Below are positions 17,896-26,812 of a stretch of 64,000 nucleotides of DNA, piece after piece. The stretch spans positions 1-64,000 of the forward strand of contig CAJTTO010000002.1 of assembly GCA_910579275.1 (NCBI GenBank), read 5' to 3'. The notes under the pieces are model-generated. The model searched no databases, was not told the DNA's origin, and worked only from the letters and a program-made list of their open reading frames with translations. Both the position numbers and the translations under genes were made by a program. The DNA comes from an uncultured Lachnospiraceae bacterium (GTDB lineage Bacteria > Bacillota > Clostridia > Lachnospirales > Lachnospiraceae). How positions within the stretch are numbered: the stretch's first letter is position 1; every line of letters begins with the position of its first letter.

Positions 17896-17957
17896 TGGTG
17901 ATTGTTGTAGACTATTTATAGCAAAATTGTAATAAAGTACGAGGGCGTTTTTCAGAC

Positions 17958-19355
17958 ATGCGCTCGCCGGGGATGGTGGACAGCTTGAAGAAGTACAAAA
18001 AGAAAGACCTGCTCCAGACAGTATCGGAGTTATTACAAGTGAATGATCTTATCAGCAGGACAGCGTCTTCGACTGTCCTTTTTGAAGTGGAAGAAGCACT
18101 TGCAAAATGTCAGGAAACTGCCGCTGACCTAGGCAGTTATCTTGAGACGCTGGACATGGATTACCGCCCCATGGTAAGTATTCTGGAAGATTACTGTGAG
18201 AATATTTACCAGATCAGCACAAATATTCAGGATGAAAGCCAGTGCAGGAAGCTGTCCAAGAAAATCAGGAAACAGCTTATCCAGCTGCAGAATGCTTTTA
18301 CATATGACATGCCGGCAGACAAAAAGGAAGTCGTGTTTCTGCCATACAATGCATCAATGTGGGATTCGATGGAAAGTGTATGGAGGGCGGCGCAGGAAGA
18401 TGAGAACTGTGAGGCTTATGTAATTCCGATTCCTTATTATGACAAAAATCCGGACGGAAGTTTCCGCGCAGAACATTATGAGGCTGACCTGTATCCGTCT
18501 TATGTGCCTGTCACGAGGTATGATGCGTTTGATTTTGAGGCACATCATCCGGATGTCATTTACATACATAATGCATATGATAATTGGAATCTGGTCACAA
18601 GTGTGCACCCGAAATTTTTTTCCGGCAATCTGAAAAAATATACGGATATGCTGGTGTATATCCCGTATTTTGTCTTAAATGATATAGAACCGGATAATAA
18701 ACAGATGGTGGAGAACATCAAACATTTCTGTTTTATGCCGGGCATCATCAATGCAGATAAAGTGATAGTACAGTCGGAGGACATGAAACGGGTATATGTC
18801 AGTGAATACCTGAAGACCGCAAAAGCGCACGGACTACAGGGAAAGCATCTGGACAGGACATATCTGGAACAGAAGTTTCTGGGGCTTGGGTCGCCGAAGT
18901 ACGATAAGGTGCGCGCAATCCAAAAAGACGATTTGGACATTCCGCAGGAGTGGAGAAATGTGATTGAAAAGCCCGACGGAGGCAGGAAGAAAATAATTCT
19001 TTACAATACCGGTATCGCATCACTGCTTGAGCACGATGAAAAATGGGTGAACAAGATAGAGAATGTGCTCAAGGTTTTTAAGGAAAATGAGAAGGAAGCT
19101 GTTTTACTGTGGCGTCCGCATCCTCTGATAGAAAGTACGATGCAATCCATGCGTCCGGAGATTTTTCAGAAATATACGGCGATAAAGGAACAGTATATTG
19201 CGGAGGGCTGGGGCATATTTGATGACTCAGCCGATATGGACAGGGCTGTGGTGCTTAGCGATGCGTACTATGGGGATGGTAGCTCAGTGGTACAGGTGTA
19301 CCAGCAGACAGGAAAGCCGGTTATGATACAGAACGTGAATATTTTAGTGGGATGA
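17958..19355 (+). CDS. CDP-glycerol glycerophosphotransferase-like / GT-B transferase
   Basis: 465 residues, cytosolic, no signal peptide. The first 110 residues are helical and coiled-coil-like; the middle carries DKKEVVFLPYNASMWDS and the end carries LWRPHPLIESTM and YYGDGSSVVQVYQQTGKPVM. The RPHP segment and the glycine-Ser-Ser-Val segment followed by TGKPV resemble the C-terminal half of CDP-glycerol:polyglycerol phosphate transferases (TagB/TagF), which add polyol phosphate to surface glycans. A generic GT-B glycosyltransferase is the alternative. An in-frame ATG at 17973 is a possible start; neither has a strong Shine-Dalgarno site. gmhA follows after 4 nt. Confidence 0.65.
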   Translation: MRSPGMVDSLKKYKKKDLLQTVSELLQVNDLISRTASSTVLFEVEEALAKCQETAADLGSYLETLDMDYRPMVSILEDYCENIYQISTNIQDESQCRKLSKKIRKQLIQLQNAFTYDMPADKKEVVFLPYNASMWDSMESVWRAAQEDENCEAYVIPIPYYDKNPDGSFRAEHYEADLYPSYVPVTRYDAFDFEAHHPDVIYIHNAYDNWNLVTSVHPKFFSGNLKKYTDMLVYIPYFVLNDIEPDNKQMVENIKHFCFMPGIINADKVIVQSEDMKRVYVSEYLKTAKAHGLQGKHLDRTYLEQKFLGLGSPKYDKVRAIQKDDLDIPQEWRNVIEKPDGGRKKIILYNTGIASLLEHDEKWVNKIENVLKVFKENEKEAVLLWRPHPLIESTMQSMRPEIFQKYTAIKEQYIAEGWGIFDDSADMDRAVVLSDAYYGDGSSVVQVYQQTGKPVMIQNVNILVG

Positions 19356-19359
19356 TGAC

Positions 19360-19935
19360 ATGAATAACCAATATATAAATGAACTGATTGATACACTGGA
19401 ACAGACTAAAATTATTGTAGAAAATGGCAGGGAACTTGATTACGAAGCTGGCATACATGCACTGGTCGAATGTTTTACCAGACACAAAAGGGCAGGCGCA
19501 CAGATTTTTTTCATAGGAAATGGGGGCAGTTCGGCGATCGCAAGCCACATGACGGCTGACTTCATGAAAAATGGCGGCATGAAGACCTATAGTCTGTATG
19601 ATAATGCTGTGACAACATGCATGGGAAATGATTACGGCTACGAATACATTTTTTCGAGACCGTTGGAATTTCTGGGACGGGAGGGAGACCTTCTGGTGGC
19701 TGTCAGCAGCTCCGGAAATTCACGGAACATTATCAACGCGATAAATGTGACAAAGGAAAAAAAGGCTTCCGTCATTACCTTTACTGGTTTTCTGCCGGAT
19801 AACAAGGCAAGGCAGCTCGGTGACATCAATGTCTATGTGCCGTGTGAGAAATACGGTATTGTGGAGTCAATCCACAATTTAATGTTACAGCAGGTGGTGG
19901 ATGTGATTATGGAAAGGGACGGCGTGCGATTCTGA
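19360..19935 (+). CDS. gmhA: Sedoheptulose 7-phosphate isomerase (SIS domain)
   Basis: 191 residues, the family's usual length. The SIS fold shows FFIGNGGSSAIASHMTADF and VAVSSSGNSRNIINA, and the C-terminal EKYGIVESIHNLMLQQVVD carries the Glu and His positions typical of GmhA. It converts sedoheptulose 7-phosphate to D-glycero-D-manno-heptose 7-phosphate, the first step of NDP-heptose synthesis. It starts 4 nt after the transferase gene, so the two are translationally linked. gmhB-like and hldE-like genes on either side complete the pathway. Confidence 0.88.
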   Translation: MNNQYINELIDTLEQTKIIVENGRELDYEAGIHALVECFTRHKRAGAQIFFIGNGGSSAIASHMTADFMKNGGMKTYSLYDNAVTTCMGNDYGYEYIFSRPLEFLGREGDLLVAVSSSGNSRNIINAINVTKEKKASVITFTGFLPDNKARQLGDINVYVPCEKYGIVESIHNLMLQQVVDVIMERDGVRF

Positions 19936-20011
19936 TGCGGTCTGGCGCGTCGGGACAATGCTTTCAAACACTGATTTGTAAGCGCACAGAAGTGCACATG
20001 GAGGGATAAGA

Positions 20012-20998
20012 ATGGTTTCATTAGTGACAGGCGGCTGCGGGTTTATCGGTTCGCACATGGTGGACAGGCTGCTGGCGGAGGGACACGAGGTAAGGGTGGT
20101 AGACAACTGGACGACAGGAAGACCGGAAAACCTCGCACATCAGGACGGTAATAAAAATCTGACAATTCATCATATGGATATCAGGAACAAAGAGCAGATA
20201 GAACCTGTATTTCAGGGTGTCGACTATATTTTTCATTTTGCGGCGCTTGCAGACATCGTGCCGTCGATACAGCGGCCTTACGACTATTATTCATCCAATG
20301 TACTTGGAACCTTCAATGTCGTAGAGTGCGCTAAAAATGCCGGAATAAAGAAACTTGTATATGCTGCGTCCTCATCCTGCTACGGCATACCGGACGAATA
20401 TCCGACCAAGGAGACGGCGCAGATTAGACCACAGTATCCATATGCGCTGACAAAGCGGCTTGGTGAGGAAACTGTACTTCACTGGGGACAGGTTTATGGG
20501 CTTCCGGTAGTGACACTTCGGCTTTTTAATGTGTACGGCACAAGGTCAAGGACTTCAGGAACCTACGGTGCAGTGTTTGGGGTGTTCCTTGCACAGAAAC
20601 TTGCCGGGAAACCGTTCACTGTCGTGGGGGATGGGAACCAGACGAGGGACTTTACCTATGTGACGGACATTGCGGATGCATTTTATACAGCGGCAGTGTC
20701 GGATGTGGTACAGGATACCTTTAATGTGGGAAGCGGCGGTACTTATTCAGTGAACAGGCTGTGTGAGCTGCTTGGCGGGGAAGTGACGCATATCCCCAAA
20801 AGACCAGGAGAGCCGGACTGTACGTTCGCAGACACTACAAAAATTGAGAACGCACTGGGCTGGAAGGCAAAAGTTTCTTTTGCAGAGGGTGTACAAAAAG
20901 TCCTCGACAATATAGATTATTGGCGGGAAGCTCCTGTCTGGACACCGGACAGCATCGGTGAGGCGACACAGGACTGGTTTAAATATCTGGGAAAGTAG
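20012..20998 (+). CDS. NAD-dependent sugar epimerase/dehydratase (extended SDR)
   Basis: 328 residues. The Rossmann motif is TGGCGFIGSHM near the N-terminus; the catalytic pair is YxxxK in YALTK, preceded by AASSSCYG. FNVYGTRSRTSGTYGAV and TYVTDIADA are typical of NDP-hexose 4-epimerase or 4,6-dehydratase-like enzymes. The TGTYGAV loop is reminiscent of NDP-sugar C4 epimerases. The substrate could be the NDP-heptose made by its neighbours, which is inference from position between gmhA and the hldE-like gene. GGAGGG precedes the ATG. Confidence 0.85.
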   Translation: MVSLVTGGCGFIGSHMVDRLLAEGHEVRVVDNWTTGRPENLAHQDGNKNLTIHHMDIRNKEQIEPVFQGVDYIFHFAALADIVPSIQRPYDYYSSNVLGTFNVVECAKNAGIKKLVYAASSSCYGIPDEYPTKETAQIRPQYPYALTKRLGEETVLHWGQVYGLPVVTLRLFNVYGTRSRTSGTYGAVFGVFLAQKLAGKPFTVVGDGNQTRDFTYVTDIADAFYTAAVSDVVQDTFNVGSGGTYSVNRLCELLGGEVTHIPKRPGEPDCTFADTTKIENALGWKAKVSFAEGVQKVLDNIDYWREAPVWTPDSIGEATQDWFKYLGK

Positions 20999-21087
20999 CG
21001 TGGATTGGTTTGTGTGAAACTTAACCGTGCCGGTTTGAGGGGACAGACAGCGTATTTCGGAAAAAAACAAAGGAACTGGTTTAAATC

Positions 21088-22620
21088 ATGGAAAAGATTG
21101 CGGATAAAATTACATTCAGGGAAGAAATCAGGCCAAAACTGAAAGAAGAAGGAAAGACCATAGCGTTATGCCATGGTGTGTTTGACTTGGTGCATCCGGG
21201 GCATATCATACATCTGCAACAGGCGAAACAGATGGCGGATGTCCTTGTGGTATCCATCACTGCGGCAGCGTTTGTGCGGAAAGGTCCTGGGAGACCATAT
21301 TTTAATGATGAGATGCGTCTGAAGTTTCTGGAGGCGTTGGAGTGTGTCGACTACGTCATGCTTTCGGAAGGCTACACAGTGGATGACATTGTGGAGAGTG
21401 TGGAGCCTGACTTGTACATAAAGGGTGAGGAGTACGCAAAAGAAAGCGAGGATGTCACAGGAAAGATAACTGCCGAGAGGGAACTGGTGGAACAGCACGG
21501 CGGAAGGGTGGCATACACCACGGGGCAGGTTTTTAGCTCCACAAAGCTGATAAACACGGCGCTGGCGGCACTCCCTGATGACGTGGTCAGATATATGGAA
21601 AAATTCATTACAAGATATTCCATGACAGATATTAAAAAGTATACCCAGAAGGCGGAAAGGCTTAAGGTGCTCGTTGTAGGCGACGTCATCATTGACAAAT
21701 ATACATACTGCGAAGTGCAGGGGCTGATGAGTAAGGACACGGGGTACTCGTCAAGAATGAATTATTCGGAGGAATATCTCGGCGGGGCGGCTGCAGTCGC
21801 AAGGCATATTGGAAGTTTTACAGAAAATGTGACGCTGATGTCCATTGTAGGGGACGAAGAGGAGATGCGTCTGAAACTTTTTGACGGGCTTGCCGACAAG
21901 ATGCGCCTGAAGTTTACTTACAGCACAGAATACCCCACAATTGTCAAGCACCGCTATCTCACAAGGAATGCGAAGAGAGAGGAGTATAGAAAGATTTTTT
22001 CTGTCAACAATATTCCGAATCCTACAGTGTATGAGCATGAAGCACGTGAGGAATTTTATAGAGGACTTGCGGAGAAAATAGATGATTTTGATGTCGTGTT
22101 CCTGTGTGATTTTGGCCACGGACTGATAGAGGACAGAGTAAAGAACCTGATACAGGACAAGGCAAAATATCTGGTGCTGAACTGCCAGACGAACTCGACG
22201 AATTACGGGCTGAACATTATCACAAAATACACGAGAGCAGATGTGTTCACGCTGGATCAGAAGGAATTGAAGCTTGCATATCCCGCAGATATGGCAGACG
22301 AGCATGCCGCGCTTGAAAAGCTGGGCAGACACCTGAGCGCGAACGGATGGCTTACACGGGGTGCCGAAGGGGCATACGGCATTGACGGACAGGATATACG
22401 TGAGTGCCCTGCATTTACGCTTACCGTAAAGGACACAATCGGTGCCGGTGATGCTTTTTATTCCATAGCCGGACTGTACGCGGCGGCAGGAGCGCCGACA
22501 GAGCTTGGTACTTTTATGGGAAATATCGCAGGGGCGCTCGGTGCGAACATTGTAGGAAACAAGGAAGCAGTGGAGAAGGTAAATGTACTTAAGTACGCCG
22601 GTACACTGCTGAATATATAA
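21088..22620 (+). CDS. HldE-like bifunctional heptose enzyme with reversed domain order
   Basis: 510 residues. Residues 1-160 are a nucleotidyltransferase domain: CHGVFDLVHPGH (HxGH about 36-39) and FSSTKL, as in the RfaE C-terminal adenylyltransferase. Residues about 190-510 are a PfkB sugar kinase: VVGDVIIDKY, LGGAAAVARH, LDQKE and DTIGAGDAF (about 449-457). In E. coli HldE the kinase is first and the nucleotidyltransferase second; here it is the opposite. Predicted reactions: phosphorylation of heptose 7-phosphate at C1 and transfer of a nucleotide (ADP, or possibly another nucleotide) to heptose 1-phosphate. The partners gmhA and gmhB lie upstream on the same strand. Confidence 0.85.
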   Translation: MEKIADKITFREEIRPKLKEEGKTIALCHGVFDLVHPGHIIHLQQAKQMADVLVVSITAAAFVRKGPGRPYFNDEMRLKFLEALECVDYVMLSEGYTVDDIVESVEPDLYIKGEEYAKESEDVTGKITAERELVEQHGGRVAYTTGQVFSSTKLINTALAALPDDVVRYMEKFITRYSMTDIKKYTQKAERLKVLVVGDVIIDKYTYCEVQGLMSKDTGYSSRMNYSEEYLGGAAAVARHIGSFTENVTLMSIVGDEEEMRLKLFDGLADKMRLKFTYSTEYPTIVKHRYLTRNAKREEYRKIFSVNNIPNPTVYEHEAREEFYRGLAEKIDDFDVVFLCDFGHGLIEDRVKNLIQDKAKYLVLNCQTNSTNYGLNIITKYTRADVFTLDQKELKLAYPADMADEHAALEKLGRHLSANGWLTRGAEGAYGIDGQDIRECPAFTLTVKDTIGAGDAFYSIAGLYAAAGAPTELGTFMGNIAGALGANIVGNKEAVEKVNVLKYAGTLLNI

Positions 22621-22683
22621 CTTTGAATGATGGTTGAGTGGATGTGTAGATATGGCATAGGTTATGGAAAGGAAAAGATACAG

Positions 22684-23745
22684 ATGGCAGAAAACATCAG
22701 AATGGACTCACACAAGTTAATATACCATCCCGAAACAGTGTCGCGCTGGCTGAAGGGTGAGAACATTTATCCGATAGAGATGGAGATCGGACTGACAAAT
22801 GCCTGTAACCATCGCTGTATCTTCTGTGCGGTAGACTATACAGGATATCAGCCTGACAGGATGGACACAGGAATCCTTATGAAAAACCTGCAGGAAATAG
22901 CGCCAAGGGGCGTGAAAAGCATCATCTATGCCGGAGAGGGAGAACCCCTTTTACACAGGGACGCTCCGGATATCATCAACAGGACAAAGCATTTCGAGAT
23001 TGATGCAGCAATGTCGACAAACGGGGTTCTTCTGACACCCGAGGTTTCAAAGGAGTGCCTGAAGTCCCTGACATGGGTGCGGTTCAGCGTGGCAGGCATC
23101 ACGGATGCGGTCTATGACAAAATACAGCAGGGAAAACCGGGAGATTTGTCAAAGGTTTTGGCAAATATGCAGGAAGCAGTCAGAGTAAAACGGGAACAAC
23201 GGTTACATACAACTTTAGGAGTGCAGCTTCTCCTTCTGCCGGACAATAAGGACGAGATTGTGCAGATGGGAAAGGAGCTTCGTGCTATCGGGGTTGATTA
23301 CTTCACAATCAAGCCATTCTCCCAGCACCCGCAGAGCCGGCACATCCTGCAGGTTGACTACAGGGAAATGATGGCGCTGGAAAAAGCGGTCACGGAATTA
23401 CAGACAGATGATTACAGGGTATATTTCAGGACGCACTCCATGCAGAAATTAGACTGCGGGAGGTGCTATAAGCATTGCTGGGCGCTGCCATTTATGGTTT
23501 ACATGGATGCGAAAGGCAACCTGTGGCCGTGTATTGTATTTATGGGCAGGGAAGAATTGAAATACGGAAATATCAATGAAAATTCCTTCGTGGAAATATG
23601 GGAGGGAAGACACAGGCAGGAAATTGTCGATTATTTCATGAATATGGATTTGGAGAAGAACTGCAGGGAGCTGTGTCGTCTGGACGAGATGAACAGATAT
23701 CTCGAACAGCTGAAAAATCCGGGGGAGCATGTGAACTTTATATAA
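22684..23745 (+). CDS. Radical SAM/SPASM enzyme 1
   Basis: 353 residues. The CNHRCIFC motif (Cys 41, 45, 48) binds the radical SAM 4Fe-4S cluster; GEGEPLLH follows for SAM contact. A SPASM-type C-terminus contains further cysteines (CGRCYKHCW, WPCIVF, CRELCRLDE) for auxiliary clusters. Such enzymes oxidise, epimerise or rearrange sugars or peptides. The ATG at 22684 follows AAAGGAAAAG; an upstream frame from 22627 is unlikely. It ends EHVNFI, almost identical to the end of the paralogue at 27728. A role in tailoring an activated sugar is inferred from context. Confidence 0.85.
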   Translation: MAENIRMDSHKLIYHPETVSRWLKGENIYPIEMEIGLTNACNHRCIFCAVDYTGYQPDRMDTGILMKNLQEIAPRGVKSIIYAGEGEPLLHRDAPDIINRTKHFEIDAAMSTNGVLLTPEVSKECLKSLTWVRFSVAGITDAVYDKIQQGKPGDLSKVLANMQEAVRVKREQRLHTTLGVQLLLLPDNKDEIVQMGKELRAIGVDYFTIKPFSQHPQSRHILQVDYREMMALEKAVTELQTDDYRVYFRTHSMQKLDCGRCYKHCWALPFMVYMDAKGNLWPCIVFMGREELKYGNINENSFVEIWEGRHRQEIVDYFMNMDLEKNCRELCRLDEMNRYLEQLKNPGEHVNFI

Positions 23746-23823
23746 AACCAGTAAATAAAAGATGAACCTTGACAATTTCATATTTTACATCATTAAGATG
23801 AACGAACATATTTTCGAAAAAAC

Positions 23824-23853
23824 TTGACAGGGGAAATATTATGATGATATAAT
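23824..23853 (+). promoter_or_regulatory. Consensus sigma-A promoter inside the glycan locus
   Basis: TTGACA (23824-23829) and TATAAT (23848-23853), both perfect consensus, separated by 18 nt. It drives the 89-residue protein whose AGGAGGT site is at about 23884-23890. A second TTGACA at 23770 has no good -10 partner. Confidence 0.9.
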
Positions 23854-23898
23854 GTTTACATAGTATACTATATTTGAAAAACAGAGGAGGTAAACATT

Positions 23899-24168
23899 AT
23901 GCTGAAGATATTGGATGAGAAGGTTTTGAAAACGGATGATGAGATTGAAGAACTGTATAAGGACTGCAAATATTTGTGTATAATAGACAGTTACGATAGG
24001 GTTGCAGACAATAATGGTTATCTGTACTGTGTCAGTACGGATAAGGATTCCTTTGAAGAACTTGTCAAGGAAAGCGACAGACTTGCCAAGGTTGGCAAAT
24101 GTTGTGTTATTGGCGGAAGTTACAATGATGGGGGTGCGGTAGGTGTACAGTACGAAGTTAAAGAATAA
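23899..24168 (+). CDS. Small acidic protein of unknown function
   Basis: 89 residues, acidic, no signal peptide or membrane helix. Five cysteines (CKYLC, LYC, KCC) and a Gly-rich tail (GGSYNDGGAVG) stand out. The C-terminal part resembles no family I know. Expression should be strong: perfect promoter and AGGAGGT at ideal distance. The next gene overlaps it by 26 nt in another frame, indicating a coupled pair with the aspartic protease. Candidates: a protease substrate or inhibitor, or a peptide substrate of the preceding SPASM enzyme. None is demonstrated. Confidence 0.75.
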   Translation: MLKILDEKVLKTDDEIEELYKDCKYLCIIDSYDRVADNNGYLYCVSTDKDSFEELVKESDRLAKVGKCCVIGGSYNDGGAVGVQYEVKE

Positions 24169-24568
24169 CCGTTACATTGTGAGATGTATCAGAATGGCGG
24201 AAAATACAAAAGTAGTCAGGTTCATCATTGATACAGGTGCACAATACAGCTGTGCAAATTATAGCCTGATAGATGATACTATGAAGGAAGAAGATTGTTA
24301 TGGCTGTGATACGAAAATTATTAGGGGAGTGATAGAAGGGGATTCAGTAAGACTGTATAAATATCGTTTGAAACAATTCACTATTGGAAACATAAATATG
24401 GGGGAACAGGACATATGGGTAACATTTGATAGGCGGGTTACGGATACGGTTTTGGGGATGGATATTTTAAAGCAGATTATCATGATAACAAATCCTTATA
24501 ACCAACAGGTGTATTTTTGCAAGGACAGCGATGATTATAACAGTGGGTTTGAACTATTAACTATATAA
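24143..24568 (+). CDS. Retropepsin-like aspartic protease (clan AA)
   Basis: 141 residues. FIIDTGAQYSC gives the DTG catalytic motif followed by a hydrophobic core, and VLGMDILKQ gives the second signature (hydrophobic-GMD-I-L) of retropepsin-like single-domain proteases. The catalytic Asp is about residue 28. Such enzymes work as homodimers. The GTG at 24143 overlaps the upstream gene by 26 nt; an ATG at 24194 would remove the strand before the DTG loop and is less likely. No signal peptide, so it is cytosolic. Substrate unknown; the tightly coupled small protein is the first candidate. After it, 231 bases without a gene hold only a short ATTGTC/GACAAT inverted repeat and a T7 run. Confidence 0.75.
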   Translation: MYSTKLKNNRYIVRCIRMAENTKVVRFIIDTGAQYSCANYSLIDDTMKEEDCYGCDTKIIRGVIEGDSVRLYKYRLKQFTIGNINMGEQDIWVTFDRRVTDTVLGMDILKQIIMITNPYNQQVYFCKDSDDYNSGFELLTI

Positions 24569-24799
24569 AACCGGAATTGAATATGCAGGATTAGGACTGA
24601 TGTAAAATATGAAATTGTCAAGACAATGGATATTTTGCATCTTTTTTTGTGACCGACAATGGTGGCATAAGGGAAGGAAAATCTGACAGGAGTAAAAAAG
24701 TGGAGAAAAACGAAATATTAAGAAAATATTTCTGACTGCAGGAAGCAGACAGGGGAAAATGGGAACAACGTAAAAGGTTCATTTATTATAGAGGAAGAC
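24569..24799. other. Gap after the retropepsin-like gene
   Basis: 231 bases with no supported gene. A small ATTGTC/GACAAT stem at about 24614-24627, followed 14 nt later by T7, might weakly terminate transcription. No consensus promoter for the downstream gene is evident. Confidence 0.3.
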
Positions 24800-25918
24800 A
24801 TGAAAAAATTAGAAAAAGATAACGTTTTGAACCAAGTCAGAGATAAATCATTTTATTTGTATGGTGCAGGGTATACTGCAAAAATTTGTATCAAGGCTTT
24901 ACGTGAGGCTGGAGTTAAAATTGATGCTTTGATAGATGACGATACATTGAAGCAAGATATGAGTATACTTTCTTACAATGTTATGTCATATGAGAAATTT
25001 GCAGAGATAACTGCCAACAAAGAATGTGTCAATGTAATATTGACTTCCATTTACGGAAAGGCAATTTATGATAGGCTCTCTTTACTTGGTAATGTAGTCG
25101 TGTGGGAAATGTATGAGTGGTATACAGACATTTTGGATCAACAGGAGTTTGTGATAGAGAAACACTGCGAAGGCGAAAAATTAGATTGTTATAAAAAAAA
25201 TACAGATGAACTAAAAAAATATCTGGCAGATATGGAATCCCAGAATGTTTATGATGCGATATACCAATACTTTATAACAGAAGACGTGCAAAAACTTGTT
25301 GATGTTTGCACGATAGACGAAAGTTATTTTATTAAAGAGGTAGTGGATTATTTTCAGGATAGGAGATTTACACTGGTAGACGCAGGTGCATATACAGGAG
25401 AATTGTTGAGAGCTATTATGAGCTCTGGCTTATCTGTTGGAAAGTGGTATTGTTTTGAGGTAGAAAAGAATAACTATGAGCACCTCAAAAGTAATCTTGA
25501 GGGAAATGAGCTCCCCGAGGGTCTGGAATTTGTATGCGAAAATTACGGTCTATGGAGTGAACAAAAGGAATTACAGGTAATAAATCAAGGGACTGGTTCA
25601 AAGGTAGTAGAAAGAGCTGATGTAAGCAGCAGTGAAATTTGCAGAATGCTTACTATTGATGAATATTTTAAGAATATAAAGGTTGACATGATTAAAATGG
25701 ATATAGAAGGGGCTGAGATGGAAGCACTTCTCGGAGGAGTGCAAACGATAAAGAGAGATACGCCTCTTCTCGCAATTTCCATTTATCACTATGTTGAGGA
25801 TTATTACCGCATTATGCAATTCATATTAAACAATGTTGGGGATAAATATAAATACTATATTCGTCAGCATGCGATGATTTATGGAGAAACGATTCTATAT
25901 GCAATTCCGTGTAAATAA
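24800..25918 (+). CDS. FkbM-type methyltransferase with N-terminal YGAG Rossmann domain
   Basis: 372 residues. Residues about 15-110 form the locus-wide Rossmann domain: FYLYGAGYTAKICIKAL and LIDDD. The C-terminal half (about 185-370) is an FkbM-family SAM methyltransferase: FTLVDAGAYTGELL for SAM binding, CFEVEKNN, and DMIKMDIEGAEMEALLG. FkbM enzymes O-methylate sugars or polyketides. AGAGGAAGAC precedes the ATG. From here on the sequence is visibly richer in A/T than the heptose genes, which suggests a separate origin of this section. An A8 run (25193-25200) lies in the linker region. Confidence 0.8.
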   Translation: MKKLEKDNVLNQVRDKSFYLYGAGYTAKICIKALREAGVKIDALIDDDTLKQDMSILSYNVMSYEKFAEITANKECVNVILTSIYGKAIYDRLSLLGNVVVWEMYEWYTDILDQQEFVIEKHCEGEKLDCYKKNTDELKKYLADMESQNVYDAIYQYFITEDVQKLVDVCTIDESYFIKEVVDYFQDRRFTLVDAGAYTGELLRAIMSSGLSVGKWYCFEVEKNNYEHLKSNLEGNELPEGLEFVCENYGLWSEQKELQVINQGTGSKVVERADVSSSEICRMLTIDEYFKNIKVDMIKMDIEGAEMEALLGGVQTIKRDTPLLAISIYHYVEDYYRIMQFILNNVGDKYKYYIRQHAMIYGETILYAIPCK

Positions 25919-25972
25919 CGTTTGCTAATTAAGGTGAAACAAATAATGTGACTACGTTTTGAGGTGAAATCT

Positions 25973-26812
25973 TTGGATGATAAGAAAGAAATATTGGAAT
26001 TAAAAAAGAGAATATTTTTGACTGCATATAGAGCCGGAGCTGCCCATTTATCATCATCATTTTCGGTAATAGATATACTGTATACTTTGTATTGCAAAAA
26101 TATATTGGATGTAGATTTAATTAGGCGGGAAGAAAAGAACAGAGATAGAGTGATTTTAAGCAAAGGTCATGCCTGTCTTGCACAGTATGTAATCTTAAAT
26201 AAGGTTGGATTTATTACGAATGACGAACTAAGTAGTTTCTGTCAGCAAAGTTCACATTTGGGTGGAGAACCTAAGCTGGGCGCGGCAATCGGCATAGAAG
26301 CTTCCACTGGCTCGCTGGGACATGGACTGCCTTACGCGATAGGAATCGCCATGGCATATAAACTTAACAATTATCATAGTAAGGTATATGTGATTATAGG
26401 CGATGGAGAATGTCAGGAAGGTTCTGTATGGGAAGCTGTAATGTCTGCAGTGAATTTTAAGCTGGATAATCTTATTGTCATTATGGATAACAATAAACTT
26501 CAGGCAATGGGATCTGTAAAGGAGATTATGGGAATTGGTTCGTGGAAGGAAAAATGGAAGTCGTTCGGGTTTGAGGTTTTGGAAGCAGACGGACATGACA
26601 CAGAACAAATAAAAAATGCAGTGTGCAGACCGATGATAAATAATGTGCCTAGGCTTGTTATTGCAAATACCATAAAAGGAAAGGGTGTTTCCTTTATGGA
26701 GGAAGTTCCGATATGGCATTACAGGATGCCAAACGAGGAGGAACTACAGATTGTGAAAAAAGAATTACAGATTTCAGATAAGGAATTGAAAGAATGCGGG
26801 ATACATACTTAA
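25973..26812 (+). CDS. Transketolase, N-terminal (thiamine diphosphate-binding) subunit
   Basis: 279 residues, matching the N-terminal half of two-gene transketolases. GDGECQEGSVWEA with the following DNNKLQAMG is the thiamine diphosphate/metal motif (GDG-X-NN type), and SKGHACLAQY and GSLGHGLPYAIG are family signatures. The start is probably the TTG at 25973, with GAGGTGA 5 nt upstream; a GTG at 25964 would lie inside that site. The next gene overlaps by 19 nt and encodes the C-terminal subunit. Transketolase exchanges two-carbon ketol units and could supply sedoheptulose 7-phosphate for gmhA, or add a two-carbon branch to a sugar. Confidence 0.87.
   Translation: MDDKKEILELKKRIFLTAYRAGAAHLSSSFSVIDILYTLYCKNILDVDLIRREEKNRDRVILSKGHACLAQYVILNKVGFITNDELSSFCQQSSHLGGEPKLGAAIGIEASTGSLGHGLPYAIGIAMAYKLNNYHSKVYVIIGDGECQEGSVWEAVMSAVNFKLDNLIVIMDNNKLQAMGSVKEIMGIGSWKEKWKSFGFEVLEADGHDTEQIKNAVCRPMINNVPRLVIANTIKGKGVSFMEEVPIWHYRMPNEEELQIVKKELQISDKELKECGIHT

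Noticed and set aside
25193..25200. A8 run in the FkbM gene, and T8 runs near 43569 and 44936, as slippage switches
   Set aside because: Ordinary for an AT-rich section, in the middle of genes; no convincing reason to treat them as contingency tracts.
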